Shown: positions 1 to 7,901 of the stretch, one piece after another
Layout of the letters: every line of letters starts with the position of its first letter
Numbering within the stretch: the first letter of the stretch is position 1
NCBI RefSeq assembly: GCF_010977555.1
Contig: NZ_CP048815.1
Location: forward strand, 2,596,501-2,660,500
Source of the DNA: Caulobacter rhizosphaerae
Lineage (GTDB): Bacteria > Pseudomonadota > Alphaproteobacteria > Caulobacterales > Caulobacteraceae
Length of the DNA stretch: 64,000 nt
Reading direction: 5' to 3'
Position numbers and translations under genes: made by a program
The notes under the pieces: model-generated
Told to the model about the DNA's origin: nothing
What the model saw: only the letters and a program-made list of their open reading frames with translations
Database searches by the model: none

Positions 1-962
1 CCCCGATGGGCGAAGGCGCGCACGACCGACTTGCGCGGGTGGTGCTCGTCTTCCTTAGCTGAGCTGACGATCGCGGAGATGGTCTCAGACCCCGCCGTAA
101 CGGGCTCCGCCAGCCGGGGGCCAAGCAGGGCGTCGAGCAGGTCGGTGGAGACATTGCGTCGGGAACCGTGGTGGGGAACCTGGATCATGTCCAAGCCCGG
201 CAGGATGAGACCAGCGCTTGGCGCATAGGCAACGGCTTCGGCCAGGGCCTCACGTCCGGCGTCGCCGGTGAGCAAGATCTTGCGGCCAAGGTCGGCGTAT
301 TGGACCACGCTCATTTCGTTCTCGCGGCTGGTTGCTTCGGTCGAGAACACCTCCTCCCCCCAAGCCGCGCGCACGAAGTTGGTGATCCTCTTCAAAATCC
401 GGGCGAACTCCTCGAGCAGGCCGTCTTCGACGCTTTCGACCGCCTCGGGCGTCTTGTCGGAATCCAGGATCAGCTGGCCAAACCGGCTGGGAGACGGAGC
501 CAGAACCGTGAAAGCGCCGATCTTGGCGCCCTGGAACGGTTCCTGGATCGGAATGCCGCGCCTGTCCGCGATCTCCTCGAGCGCAACGAGGTTGGGATAG
601 GCCGAGCGCAATTGCGCCTCCAGCCGCGCGGCGGAGGTGTAGGTGGCGAAGTAGGGCAGCAGCACCTCGGCATAGATCCAGGGGCGCAGCATCCACAGCG
701 CGCCGACATTGTAGGTCTCCAAGACGGTTCTCAAGCCACCGGCATGATCCCCGTCGGAATGAGTGACGACCACATGGTCGATAAACCCAGGTCGGCCGTA
801 GTGGTCGTTGATATGTTTGGCCACGCCGTTGCCGCTGGCTTGGAAACCGCCATCGACGACATGGATGAACATCTCCGTGCCCAGCTGATAGCGCAGGGTG
901 ATGGCGTCGCCGCTCTTCTTCGACTCCACGCTCAGGAAGTCGACTTCGACAAAATTGACCAT
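1..962 (-). CDS. Partial metallo-beta-lactamase-fold hydrolase (ComEC/Rec2-like)
   Basis: This gene runs off the left edge, so its C-terminus is missing; the frame is open from its ATG at 962 to base 1 (320 codons visible). The MBL motif HSDGDHAGG lies near residues 68-76, and a later VPHHGSRRN segment and LTGDAG match the ComEC/Rec2-type MBL fold, a probable metal-dependent phosphodiesterase or nuclease. No signal peptide or membrane segment is visible, so it is probably a cytosolic stand-alone domain rather than the DNA-uptake channel. The start codon overlaps the stop of the upstream E2-E1-JAB gene (TGATG), implying coupled translation. The substrate is unknown. Assignment to the fold is secure; the role in the operon is inference. 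Confidence 0.85.
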   Translation of the reverse strand, partial: MVNFVEVDFLSVESKKSGDAITLRYQLGTEMFIHVVDGGFQASGNGVAKHINDHYGRPGFIDHVVVTHSDGDHAGGLRTVLETYNVGALWMLRPWIYAEVLLPYFATYTSAARLEAQLRSAYPNLVALEEIADRRGIPIQEPFQGAKIGAFTVLAPSPSRFGQLILDSDKTPEAVESVEDGLLEEFARILKRITNFVRAAWGEEVFSTEATSRENEMSVVQYADLGRKILLTGDAGREALAEAVAYAPSAGLILPGLDMIQVPHHGSRRNVSTDLLDALLGPRLAEPVTAGSETISAIVSSAKEDEHHPRKSVVRAFAHR

Positions 963-3271
963 CAATTCCCCCGTGCGATCGCCGACGATGTGATCTTGCC
1001 CAAGATGGTGCGCACGCCGTCGTCACCGGCGATGACCATCAGCGGCGGGGCGTCCGAGAAGCTGACGACGCCGCCGATCCACTTCAGAAGGTTGGCGTCG
1101 TCCTGGCTAGGCTGGCTCGAGTGCCTGGGCGGGTGGGTGTGCCACTCGCCGACATAGGTCAGGTTCAGCGCCGTGGCGTCCTCGACCTGTTCGACGGTCT
1201 GGTAGACGCCGACCATGCCGCGCACGAAGCCGGTCGCCGAGTGCTCGCTGTCCGGGGGCGGGTCGAAATGGCCCACGATATAGGCGCGCCGTTCGCGCCG
1301 ATCCCAGCTTCCTACCAGGATGCCGCCGGTTTCCAGGCCGTTGGCCGCCGCCCGCGCGGCCTCGATCTCGCGAATGACCGCCTCGCGGATCATCACGGTC
1401 CAGCCTTCGACCTCGATCCTGAGGTAGGCGTCGGCCGGCCAGCGATCGACGGCCACACCCTCGGCGCCGAGGCGCCAGATCTCGATCAGGCCTTCGTCGG
1501 CCAAAGGCCGCTCCAGCAGCGTCCTTACCGCCAGCCCTGCGAAGATCGCCACCCTGGATTGGGGCACTTGGAGGCTCATGCTGCGGCACCCGCCCGCCGG
1601 GAGGATGCCTGAACCATCGTGCAGGTGGCGCAGGAGGTGCGGCGTCGAGGCCAGGCGCCAGTAGTAGGACATCTCCAGCGCGTCCAGGCGGATCGCGCGC
1701 TCGTGGCTCTCGACCAGTACGACTAGCTCATCTCCGCGCGGGTTGAAGAACGTCGAGGCTGACCTCGCCGTGTGGGGCGCGTGATTGGCCAGCCAGCGCG
1801 CGACGGGCACCGAGGCCGAGGCGTCGATGACCAGCTCCGCGTCCGTCAGCCCTTCGGTTGAGGCCTTACGCACGTCGCCGACGAGGCCGACCGCGGCCTT
1901 AGGGTCGTCGAGCAAGGCATTGATTTCAAAGGTCAGGGCCATAGCCTTCGGAGCGCCGGCACCGATCGGCGACAGGGCATGCCGGGCCAGGTTGTGCGGC
2001 ATCAAGTGGTCGTCGTCGTAGATCGTCCACGCGCCCAGCCCCTCGCGCGCGGCCGTGATAGCGATCTGCGAGCCCAAGGCTCCCGCGCCGACCAGGGCGA
2101 TGGGTTGGGCGGCGACGGCCTTCATGCCCGAGGCGCGCTGGGCCAAAGCGCGGTCGAACGGCTGATGGACGTCCATGGGGGCCAGGCCCATGGTCGCCAG
2201 GCGGGCGGTGTCGACCGTTCCGGCGCCGAGCGGCGGCGCGATCTGTCCGCCGGCCCGGATGACCGCGCCCAGCGCCTCGGCCAGATCGCCGGCTGTGAAG
2301 TCGCCGTAGAAGGCCTTCACCGACATTGTCTCGGCGACGCCAGCCTGTCGCTCTATCGGCGTGGCCACCACCAGCAGGAGGTTGCGGTCGTAAAGCGGGT
2401 GGTTGGTGGCGTCCGCCGCCCAGGCGCGGAGCGGGTCGCGCAGAAGCGGAGCCACGTCGGCTTTCAACTCCTCGAATACGGTCAAGAGTTCGGCCATCGT
2501 GCCCGGAACCGCCCGCAAGCGTCCATGGGGCAGGGCGGGCGAGGTCACGACGAGCGCGGCCATGACCTTGGCCGGATCGACGTTCCTGGCCTCGGAGGCC
2601 TCCCGGAGGATCAGCGGGGCGCCCGGCTTGTCGCTCCGCAGAAGCGCCACGAGCGCCGCGCCCGAGCGCAGCCGCATCGGCGGCAGGACGACGGGCTGGC
2701 CGCTGGCCCCGAACAGCGGATCTAGCGGCTGATCTTCGCCATGCAGGCGCCCATACGCGGTCTCGACCATCCAGTGGCGAGTCCGCTCCAGGAGGATGAA
2801 GGGCGTCAGGATGCGCAGGATCTCGTCCTGAGCCAGGTCGAACAAACACAGCGAGCGGGGAAGGTCCGCGCGCGTGATGTTGAAATGCGGCACGTCGTCG
2901 GGAAAACCCGCCCGCAGGGGATAGACGGCCGGCGTGCGCGCGTCGGACTCGTAGGCGATGGCGATCGGTTCGATCGCCTGGATGTCGTTGGCCCTCTTGC
3001 GCTGGCCCAGGGGAACGGTGAGGTCGAGGATCAGGAGTTCGCCCGTCCCGTCAGCCGAACGGCGCGCTTCCAGCAGGCGCGCCGCCTCGTAGCGGCCCGT
3101 CACCAGGAACCCGGCCAGGCCCCGCGCGCCGATGCGCGTGAGCGCGTCGAGCGGGACCGGGTCGGGATAGATCGCGTCGAGGAAGGCGCGGCTACCCAGC
3201 ACGGGGCGCCACCACGGCCAGGGCCGCGCGACCTCCGCCCGAGCCGCTGGTATCCTTAACCGCGCCGTCAC
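962..3271 (-). CDS. E2-like / ThiF-type E1 / JAB peptidase fusion
   Basis: The 769-residue protein reads as a complete ubiquitin-like processing module. Around residues 115-190 there is an E2-like segment with PRSLCLFD, putting a candidate catalytic cysteine at 142. Residues about 390-600 form a ThiF/E1 adenylation domain, with the nucleotide loop VGAGALGS at 394-401, the acidic YDDDHLMPHNLAR motif at 418-430 and a candidate thioester cysteine at 562 (GGC). The C-terminus is a JAB/MPN metalloprotease: E647 in ETGGILVG, then EWHTHP at 709-714 and S722/D725, fitting the JAMM pattern with one extra spacer residue. Such domains activate, transfer and remove ubiquitin-like proteins in CBASS, Bil and related bacterial systems. 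The GTG start at 3271 overlaps the upstream MBL gene by 80 bases; a GTG near 3203 is an alternative. No ubiquitin-like gene is visible nearby. Confidence 0.8.
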   Translation of the reverse strand: MTARLRIPAARAEVARPWPWWRPVLGSRAFLDAIYPDPVPLDALTRIGARGLAGFLVTGRYEAARLLEARRSADGTGELLILDLTVPLGQRKRANDIQAIEPIAIAYESDARTPAVYPLRAGFPDDVPHFNITRADLPRSLCLFDLAQDEILRILTPFILLERTRHWMVETAYGRLHGEDQPLDPLFGASGQPVVLPPMRLRSGAALVALLRSDKPGAPLILREASEARNVDPAKVMAALVVTSPALPHGRLRAVPGTMAELLTVFEELKADVAPLLRDPLRAWAADATNHPLYDRNLLLVVATPIERQAGVAETMSVKAFYGDFTAGDLAEALGAVIRAGGQIAPPLGAGTVDTARLATMGLAPMDVHQPFDRALAQRASGMKAVAAQPIALVGAGALGSQIAITAAREGLGAWTIYDDDHLMPHNLARHALSPIGAGAPKAMALTFEINALLDDPKAAVGLVGDVRKASTEGLTDAELVIDASASVPVARWLANHAPHTARSASTFFNPRGDELVVLVESHERAIRLDALEMSYYWRLASTPHLLRHLHDGSGILPAGGCRSMSLQVPQSRVAIFAGLAVRTLLERPLADEGLIEIWRLGAEGVAVDRWPADAYLRIEVEGWTVMIREAVIREIEAARAAANGLETGGILVGSWDRRERRAYIVGHFDPPPDSEHSATGFVRGMVGVYQTVEQVEDATALNLTYVGEWHTHPPRHSSQPSQDDANLLKWIGGVVSFSDAPPLMVIAGDDGVRTILGKITSSAIARGN

Positions 3272-4319
3272 GAGTGATTAGCAGCACAATCGGCTTGGGA
3301 TTGGTGTGCGACGGCTCTTCCATCGTACACAGGAAGTGTCGCCGATCGGCCAGGACGTCCTCCTTGTAGTAGGCGGCCGCTTGGCGGTGCGGGGGCTGGA
3401 CGTCCTTGTCGGCATCCGAACCCTTGATCGGGATCGGCTTGCTCGGCGAGATGATGTAGCCCTCGCGCTCGCCTTGCGTCTCGCACAGCCACTTCACCTG
3501 ATCGACCGGCTGGGTCTTGTCGACGCCCTTCTCTGGGCCGATCGACAGGTACGAGCAGTGGTGGGGCAGGTGATAAACGTTCCAGTGCAGCCGCTCGTCG
3601 CGCTTGTGGAAGCGGGTGATGTCGACGATCTCGGCAAGGACCTCGTGGTTCACATCGGCGGCGAACAGCACGTCCGTATAGTGCTTGTCCTCCTCGAACC
3701 GGGCTTGGAAGACCATGGAGTCGCCGTTTCGGTCCTCCACGCCCCGGTCGTCGGTGCGCTTGGCGTGCGGCGAGTGGACGAAAAACTCCACGTGGTCGGC
3801 CGTCAGGGTGAAGCCCGGCACGATCTGGCCGGCATCGACGAAGCAGTCCTTGCGGCTCTCCATCGTCAGGCCGTTGGCCTCCAGCCACTTCTTCAGGCGC
3901 TCGGGACGCGAAAACACCTTTATGCCCTTGCCGGCCTTCAGGCGATGGCGGGCCTCCTGGCGGATGATGCGCGCATCGTCCTCGAGTCCGTCCTCGGTCA
4001 GGGCCGAGGCCGGAACCCACAGGGTTTCGATCTTGTGACGCCCTTCGCCCTGGTACTTGGTCGCATGCTCCAGCCAGAAGAAGTCCGGGGCGCCGCAGCA
4101 ATGGTCGTTGTCCAAATGGGTGAAGACCACCGTGACATAGTCCTTGCGGCCCGCCTGCTTGAGGTCGTCCTTGAGGAGCTTGGGCAGGTCGCAGCGCTTG
4201 TCGGATACGTCGGTCGCGCAGCGCATGTCGGCATAGTCGACCAGCATGCGGCGACCATCGCGCAACTGGATCAGGGTGGTGTCACCACACCCCAGCGGGA
4301 AAAACGTCAGTTGGGTCAT
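3192..4319 (-). CDS. Metallo-beta-lactamase-fold hydrolase
   Basis: A 375-residue MBL-fold protein and first gene of the minus-strand three-gene unit. The motif FTHLDNDHCCG lies at residues 66-76, and LPHHCSYLS downstream supplies the usual late histidine pair. It is about as long as stand-alone ComEC-like MBL proteins and has no signal peptide. I start it at ATG 4319 (MTQLTFFPLG) because the MBL fold begins there; an in-frame start at 4370 would add an unstructured stretch. Its end overlaps the E2-E1-JAB gene. It is only distantly similar to the second MBL gene of the unit (HLDNDH here, HSDGDH there), so the two are not a recent duplication. It is probably a metal-dependent hydrolase; the substrate is unknown. 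Confidence 0.8.
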   Translation of the reverse strand: MTQLTFFPLGCGDTTLIQLRDGRRMLVDYADMRCATDVSDKRCDLPKLLKDDLKQAGRKDYVTVVFTHLDNDHCCGAPDFFWLEHATKYQGEGRHKIETLWVPASALTEDGLEDDARIIRQEARHRLKAGKGIKVFSRPERLKKWLEANGLTMESRKDCFVDAGQIVPGFTLTADHVEFFVHSPHAKRTDDRGVEDRNGDSMVFQARFEEDKHYTDVLFAADVNHEVLAEIVDITRFHKRDERLHWNVYHLPHHCSYLSIGPEKGVDKTQPVDQVKWLCETQGEREGYIISPSKPIPIKGSDADKDVQPPHRQAAAYYKEDVLADRRHFLCTMEEPSHTNPKPIVLLITRDGAVKDTSGSGGGRAALAVVAPRAG

Positions 4320-4988
4320 CTTCTCGGAGGTTCCTTGTGCGCGCCGGTTCTCGGCGCGGATCAAAAGCAAGGTCTCGCGAGCGTCGTAGCGAACGCACTG
4401 TTGTGCGCGCTCGCATCGGCGACGTAGGATGGTCGCCGTCGACTTTCACGAGTCGGCATTCCGGGGAGGGCGACCTCATGGACCGGCAAGTCAGCGGTCG
4501 TCCCCCCGGTCCCCAGCGGTCAAAGACCGCCAGAAGAATCTCGGCAGACACAGTTCGGTTTTGAGAAAACACGTTCAGGTCCGACGGTTGGAAAGCCGGT
4601 CGAGCCCGGCGGCCGCAGACAGAATCAGCCCCGTCCACACGTTGAGTATGGTCAGCTTCTCGACAGAGAAAAGGGGCATTAAGGAACAGTTACCGTATTT
4701 CCGGCGATTCTGAGGCGCGGTCCACCGAATTTCCACATTTTGTGGCTGCGGCGCATCAGCTATCCAGATGCGGTAGGCGGACGGCCTCGCGCGGCGCGAG
4801 ATGTTCGCGTCACGTTCTGCGAGCCTAGCCTCGCCCTCGTACCCGTTTGGCGTGTGAAGCCGTAAGTTCGGTATGCGAGGGTCGTGCGAGAATCATCCGC
4901 CGCCGGGGCGACAAAAACGGTCGTGCCTGGGCTGGAGCAGGGAGGCGACCTTCGCTATTGTTGATGGGCAAATCATCGAGAGAGTCAC
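4320..4988. other. Intergenic region between divergent gene groups
   Basis: These 669 bases separate the minus-strand E2-E1-JAB unit from the plus-strand small-protein genes and must hold promoters for both. I looked for a small ubiquitin-like gene ending in Gly-Gly and found none: the frames here give arginine-rich or proline-rich translations without a start supported by a Shine-Dalgarno. Bases 4660-4740 are more AT-rich than their surroundings and are a plausible promoter area. No tRNA, terminator hairpin or insertion-sequence remnant was recognised. Confidence 0.5.
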
Positions 4989-5198
4989 ATGCGCGGAAGG
5001 CTGCCACCGATCGGATCATTGATGGGTCTGGGCATCGACATCGGGTTCGAGCGCAAGGCCCAGGCCAGCGTTACAACCAGCCATCTCAGGCGGGCGGTTT
5101 CGGAGGAGCAGCTACGGGCGTTCGGCGCCGCGCTCAAACCTGCACCTGTGAAGGCGGCGCCGGGCGCTCCCGACGCGAAGGCACCGGAAAATAAGTAG
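4989..5198 (+). CDS. Small TTxHL-motif protein A
   Basis: A 69-residue protein of unrecognised family. It has a short N-terminus, then TTSHLRRAV at about residues 29-37, a short helical stretch, and a Lys/Ala/Pro-rich tail (KPAPVKAAPGAPDAKAPENK). The next gene encodes a protein with the same layout and two copies of the TTxHL motif, so the two are probably paralogous and real although very short. A weak GAGAG lies about 5 bases before the ATG. A later in-frame ATG at 5022 has no ribosome site. It lies upstream of protein B and a membrane protein on the same strand, probably one transcript. The function is unknown. Confidence 0.5.
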   Translation: MRGRLPPIGSLMGLGIDIGFERKAQASVTTSHLRRAVSEEQLRAFGAALKPAPVKAAPGAPDAKAPENK

Positions 5199-5263
5199 TC
5201 CGAACTCGTTGCGCTTAACCCACCATAGTCTTCGGCATGCGCCGGACGATCGGAGGAAATAGG

Positions 5264-5452
5264 ATGGCCGAAGACTCAAGGAACGGGCGTGGCCTGGTGG
5301 CAAACCAGCAGACGACCGCGCATCTGCGACAGCATGTTGAGCGCAGCCAGACAACCGCTCACCTGAAGGCGGCGGTGACGGCGGCTAAACCCGTTGTGGC
5401 GCCGGCCGCGCCGGCTCAACCCCAATCGACCACGGCCGGCACGAAGAAGTAG
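5264..5452 (+). CDS. Small TTxHL-motif protein B
   Basis: A 62-residue protein. The start at 5264 is fixed by an excellent ribosome site (GGAGG at 5252-5256, 7 bases before the ATG), better than the ATG at 5237. Its sequence has two tandem motifs, TTAHLRQHV and TTAHLKAAV, joined by an ERSQ linker, followed by a Pro/Ala-rich tail ending in GTKK. It shares motif and tail composition with the protein encoded just upstream, indicating duplication of a small module. No signal peptide or membrane segment is visible. I do not recognise the family. It ends 8 bases before a membrane-protein gene, so co-expression is likely. Confidence 0.6.
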   Translation: MAEDSRNGRGLVANQQTTAHLRQHVERSQTTAHLKAAVTAAKPVVAPAAPAQPQSTTAGTKK

Positions 5453-5460
5453 TCGGCTGA

Positions 5461-5877
5461 ATGGTTCTCGCCGACAAACTGGCCATTGCCGGGCTGCTGG
5501 TCTCGGCGTTCGGATTTGCGCTTGCTGTCTGGACGCTGGAGAAGGGGAACCGTAACGCCTCGGCCGGTGCAGTGCTGACCCTCAACGAGAACTTTCGGTC
5601 CGCCTGGGCTCGTTGGTGTGATGCTGCGCCGGACAAGAAGAACTACGAGCTTCACGATCTACTGAATCTCGTCGAGGTGGCGACGACGCTCTACAATGAT
5701 CGCGCCTATGCCGGCCGCTCCAAGGGCATGATGGAGAAGTACCTCAAGTCTATTCTCAACTTGATGGACTCTTCAGAGATTATGCGCTCGGCGTTACGGC
5801 CGATGCAGGACGAGCTCGATACGTTCGAGCATACGAAACGGTTCTGCCGGAAGTTCAGAATCCAGCTCTTCGACTAG
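5461..5877 (+). CDS. Small membrane-anchored protein of unknown function
   Basis: A 138-residue protein with one hydrophobic segment at about residues 5-25 (KLAIAGLLVSAFGFALAVWT) followed by a charged, largely helical cytoplasmic-type domain containing FRSAWARWCD and a C-terminal FCRKFRIQLFD. The architecture resembles small single-pass anchors found in accessory regions, but I recognise no named family. It begins 8 bases after the stop of TTxHL protein B, and no strong independent ribosome site is visible, so coupled translation is plausible. The gene ends close to the 3' end of the convergent FRG gene. Confidence 0.6.
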   Translation: MVLADKLAIAGLLVSAFGFALAVWTLEKGNRNASAGAVLTLNENFRSAWARWCDAAPDKKNYELHDLLNLVEVATTLYNDRAYAGRSKGMMEKYLKSILNLMDSSEIMRSALRPMQDELDTFEHTKRFCRKFRIQLFD

Positions 5878-5968
5878 GAAGGTGCTCTTTAAACAGGGCG
5901 CAGCGTCTGCCAAGCTCCCGTCGGAGTCCGGCAAAAGGCGCGTCTGGTCTGAGACTCAGGTGCCGGGA

Positions 5969-6784
5969 CTAGTCTTCTTCGCCCTCGCCGCGTCGCCACT
6001 CTTCTCGCCAGCTTTCGAACTGGGCGCGTTCGGCTTTGCGTATGCGAGCCGCGACATGGTCGAGCTCGGGGAAGAGCGTGTCCTGCCGGTAACCGGCGTC
6101 CGATAGCTCGGCCGCTAGTGCGCGCACGGCCCGCGCCGGGATGATAAGGGAGCGGAGGCAAGCGTCGATTGGGGCAAAGCCGTGCAGCGGTGTGGTCAGC
6201 GCACCGTGGAGTGTGAAGTGACCCTTCTGGGCCTCGACCCGGCGGTGGACGTTACGCGCGTTGACGGCGATCGGCGGCCATGGCGGGCTCGAGGCGGAGA
6301 GATAGGGACCCCAAGGTTTGACGGTCAGGTCGACCACTTGCGACCGGTCCAAGACCTCCTTGTTCATGGCGAGAGGATCGAGAGCGAACACCTCGACCGG
6401 GCGGGGGCGGGGCAAGGCTCGGATGTGTGGATTGTCGCCGCGTTGGGAATGGTGAACCGCAAAATAGAGCGCGACCAGTGGATCCGAGGACCAATCCAGG
6501 AGCCGGGTCGGCAGGCCGTAATGCTGCATCAGGAAGAGCCAGTCGAAGTCGTCGCGCAGTTTCACGCGGGGAAGGTAGGCCGTGCTCTCCCGCTTGAAGG
6601 CGTCCATCATCCGATCGACGCTCGGATACATCGAAGTGGTCGAGCGGCCCTCGACACCGTTTCGGATCGCCCACCCTGTCGCCGACTCGATCGGCTCGCC
6701 GTCGCGGTAAAGGCTGGGGCGCAGAGGAAGGCCCACGGCTGGCTGGCCACGAAACCAGACCTTTGCTCTCTCCGTCTCGAACAA
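5969..6784 (-). CDS. FRG-domain protein
   Basis: The protein carries the hallmarks of the FRG domain: WFRGQP near the N-terminus, RPSLYR about 10 residues on, and QHYGLPTRLLDWSSDPLVAL (from about residue 87), which matches the family signature. FRG proteins are common in accessory DNA; their biochemical activity is not settled. The start is uncertain. The first usable codon is TTG at 6784, but family-like sequence (IYTLDDYQAV) continues upstream in frame to about 6838 without ATG, GTG or TTG, right up to the overlap with the upstream gene. A CTG start or ribosomal frameshifting from the upstream gene would explain this. It is the last gene of a three-gene minus-strand cassette. Confidence 0.8.
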   Translation of the reverse strand: MFETERAKVWFRGQPAVGLPLRPSLYRDGEPIESATGWAIRNGVEGRSTTSMYPSVDRMMDAFKRESTAYLPRVKLRDDFDWLFLMQHYGLPTRLLDWSSDPLVALYFAVHHSQRGDNPHIRALPRPRPVEVFALDPLAMNKEVLDRSQVVDLTVKPWGPYLSASSPPWPPIAVNARNVHRRVEAQKGHFTLHGALTTPLHGFAPIDACLRSLIIPARAVRALAAELSDAGYRQDTLFPELDHVAARIRKAERAQFESWREEWRRGEGEED

Positions 6785-6834
6785 GGAGGCGCAGACGGCT
6801 TGGTAGTCGTCCAGGGTGTAGATGCGACGGCGGG

Positions 6835-7254
6835 TCAGACGTGCACCCCGAAGCCGTCGACGGCGCCCACCAACAGCGGCTTGATGGTCTTGCCCCCGAC
6901 CAGCGTCTTGACCGCGAGAAAATCCGCCTGCAGTGCGAAGGCGACCCAGAGCAGCTTGCCGGTGTACACCGAATAGCTCGCCATCGGGCCTGTGACGGTC
7001 GGCTTGATCGTCTTCAGCACAACAGCGGACAGGCCGCCCTTTATCGGACCCGTGGCTTGGAATACGCCGAGATAGGTCGATTTGTGGGCAGCAACAAAGG
7101 CCTGGAATGTTGGAGGAGGCCGGTTGGGGCTCGGCGCTGCCTTCGGCTTGGCGGGTGGTTTCGGCTTGGTCGGGCGCGTCGTCGCGGTCGGCTTGCGCTT
7201 AGTCGGCGCCTTGCGACCCGTCGAGCGCCTCGATCCTAAAGTGGGCTTACGCAC
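6835..7254 (-). CDS. Protein with Lys/Arg/Pro-rich tail, unknown
   Basis: A protein of about 139 residues. The first 45 or so are extremely basic and proline/threonine-rich (runs such as RKAPTKRKPTATTRPTKPK), resembling histone-H1-like nucleic-acid-binding tails. The rest is a compact hydrophobic/beta-rich domain. I chose GTG at 7254 because GGAG lies 6 bases upstream; a TTG at 7293 would extend it by 13 residues. The start overlaps the stop of the small gene upstream, indicating coupling, and its end meets the coding sense of the FRG gene. The family is not recognised. DNA or RNA binding by the tail is inference. Confidence 0.6.
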   Translation of the reverse strand: MRKPTLGSRRSTGRKAPTKRKPTATTRPTKPKPPAKPKAAPSPNRPPPTFQAFVAAHKSTYLGVFQATGPIKGGLSAVVLKTIKPTVTGPMASYSVYTGKLLWVAFALQADFLAVKTLVGGKTIKPLLVGAVDGFGVHV

Positions 7255-7456
7255 GGATAGCTCCAGGGCGCGCGAAGTTTGCGCAGGTTTCAACCTTAAC
7301 AGTGGTGGGCCGGGGGTCTAGGGGCGTGGCGAACCTTATTGGAACCATCTCGGGCCAGTCATCCGTGATGACGATCGGAGCAGACGGTCTTCTTTTTGGA
7401 CGGCGCTTCCGGGGCTTGGGCGACCCGCGATCCTGTTCAGTTTTAAATCCTGGCAT
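7247..7456 (-). CDS. Small basic protein, unknown
   Basis: A 69-residue protein beginning at ATG 7456 behind GAGGG at a 7-base spacing. The N-terminal third is very basic (PKPRKRRPKRRP), followed by an IVITDDWPEM stretch. The stop codon overlaps the GTG of the next minus-strand gene, so it is the first gene of a coupled cassette leading to the FRG protein. I do not recognise the family. Its compositional match with the next protein (a basic tail) suggests that both contact nucleic acid, but this is inference. Confidence 0.5.
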   Translation of the reverse strand: MPGFKTEQDRGSPKPRKRRPKRRPSAPIVITDDWPEMVPIRFATPLDPRPTTVKVETCANFARPGAIRA

Positions 7457-7863
7457 TTTCGTCCCTCATGGCGTGCCGTAGTGGCCTGCCTGTGAGACGT
7501 TTGAGCGATGCTGCTCGGGTAGTTCGATATTGAGAAAGTGGCGGCCGGCCCTGAGACGACCCACTTGAATTAGACGTGGGGTCGAACGCCCAGGGCGCGG
7601 TCTGCGGGGCATGAAGCTGGAGCGTATCGATGCGGCGTTCGATGATTTTCGGAACGATGCGAAGCAAGACCGTATGGCGCGCTGGCCAGCGAATGTCAGC
7701 GAACGTTCCTGAAAGTAAACTCGCACCCGGAGAACCAGTATTACAGGCAAGGCCAAGGTGGCGCGACCACAATGGTGCATATTTGTCAAATGTAGAAATT
7801 TCCGTGTAAAATCAAAATGCTATAATTTATCGGTATTGATCACGGGTAAACACAAACGCGTTA

Positions 7864-7897
7864 TAAAAAAAGCCCAGCAAATTCAATTTGCTGGGCT
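7864..7897 (-). terminator. Intrinsic terminator, minus strand
   Basis: Perfect inverted repeat: AGCCCAGCAAATT at 7871-7883 and its complement at 7885-7897, preceded on the plus strand by seven A residues. Read on the minus strand it is a strong GC-AT stem followed by seven U, a textbook Rho-independent terminator. It lies just inside the putative island end. No well-supported minus-strand gene lies upstream, only a weak 58-codon frame at 7963-8139. Confidence 0.85.
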
Positions 7898-7901
7898 CGA
7901 A

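Noticed and set aside
4282..4638. Candidate ubiquitin-like protein upstream of the E2-E1-JAB unit
   Set aside because: The 118-codon frame overlaps the MBL gene, is Arg/Pro-rich, lacks a beta-grasp hydrophobic pattern and does not end in Gly-Gly.
7611..7715. 34-codon plus-strand frame beginning MKLERIDAAFDDF
   Set aside because: No ribosome site and no recognisable family; could be debris of a longer gene, but the evidence is too thin to list.
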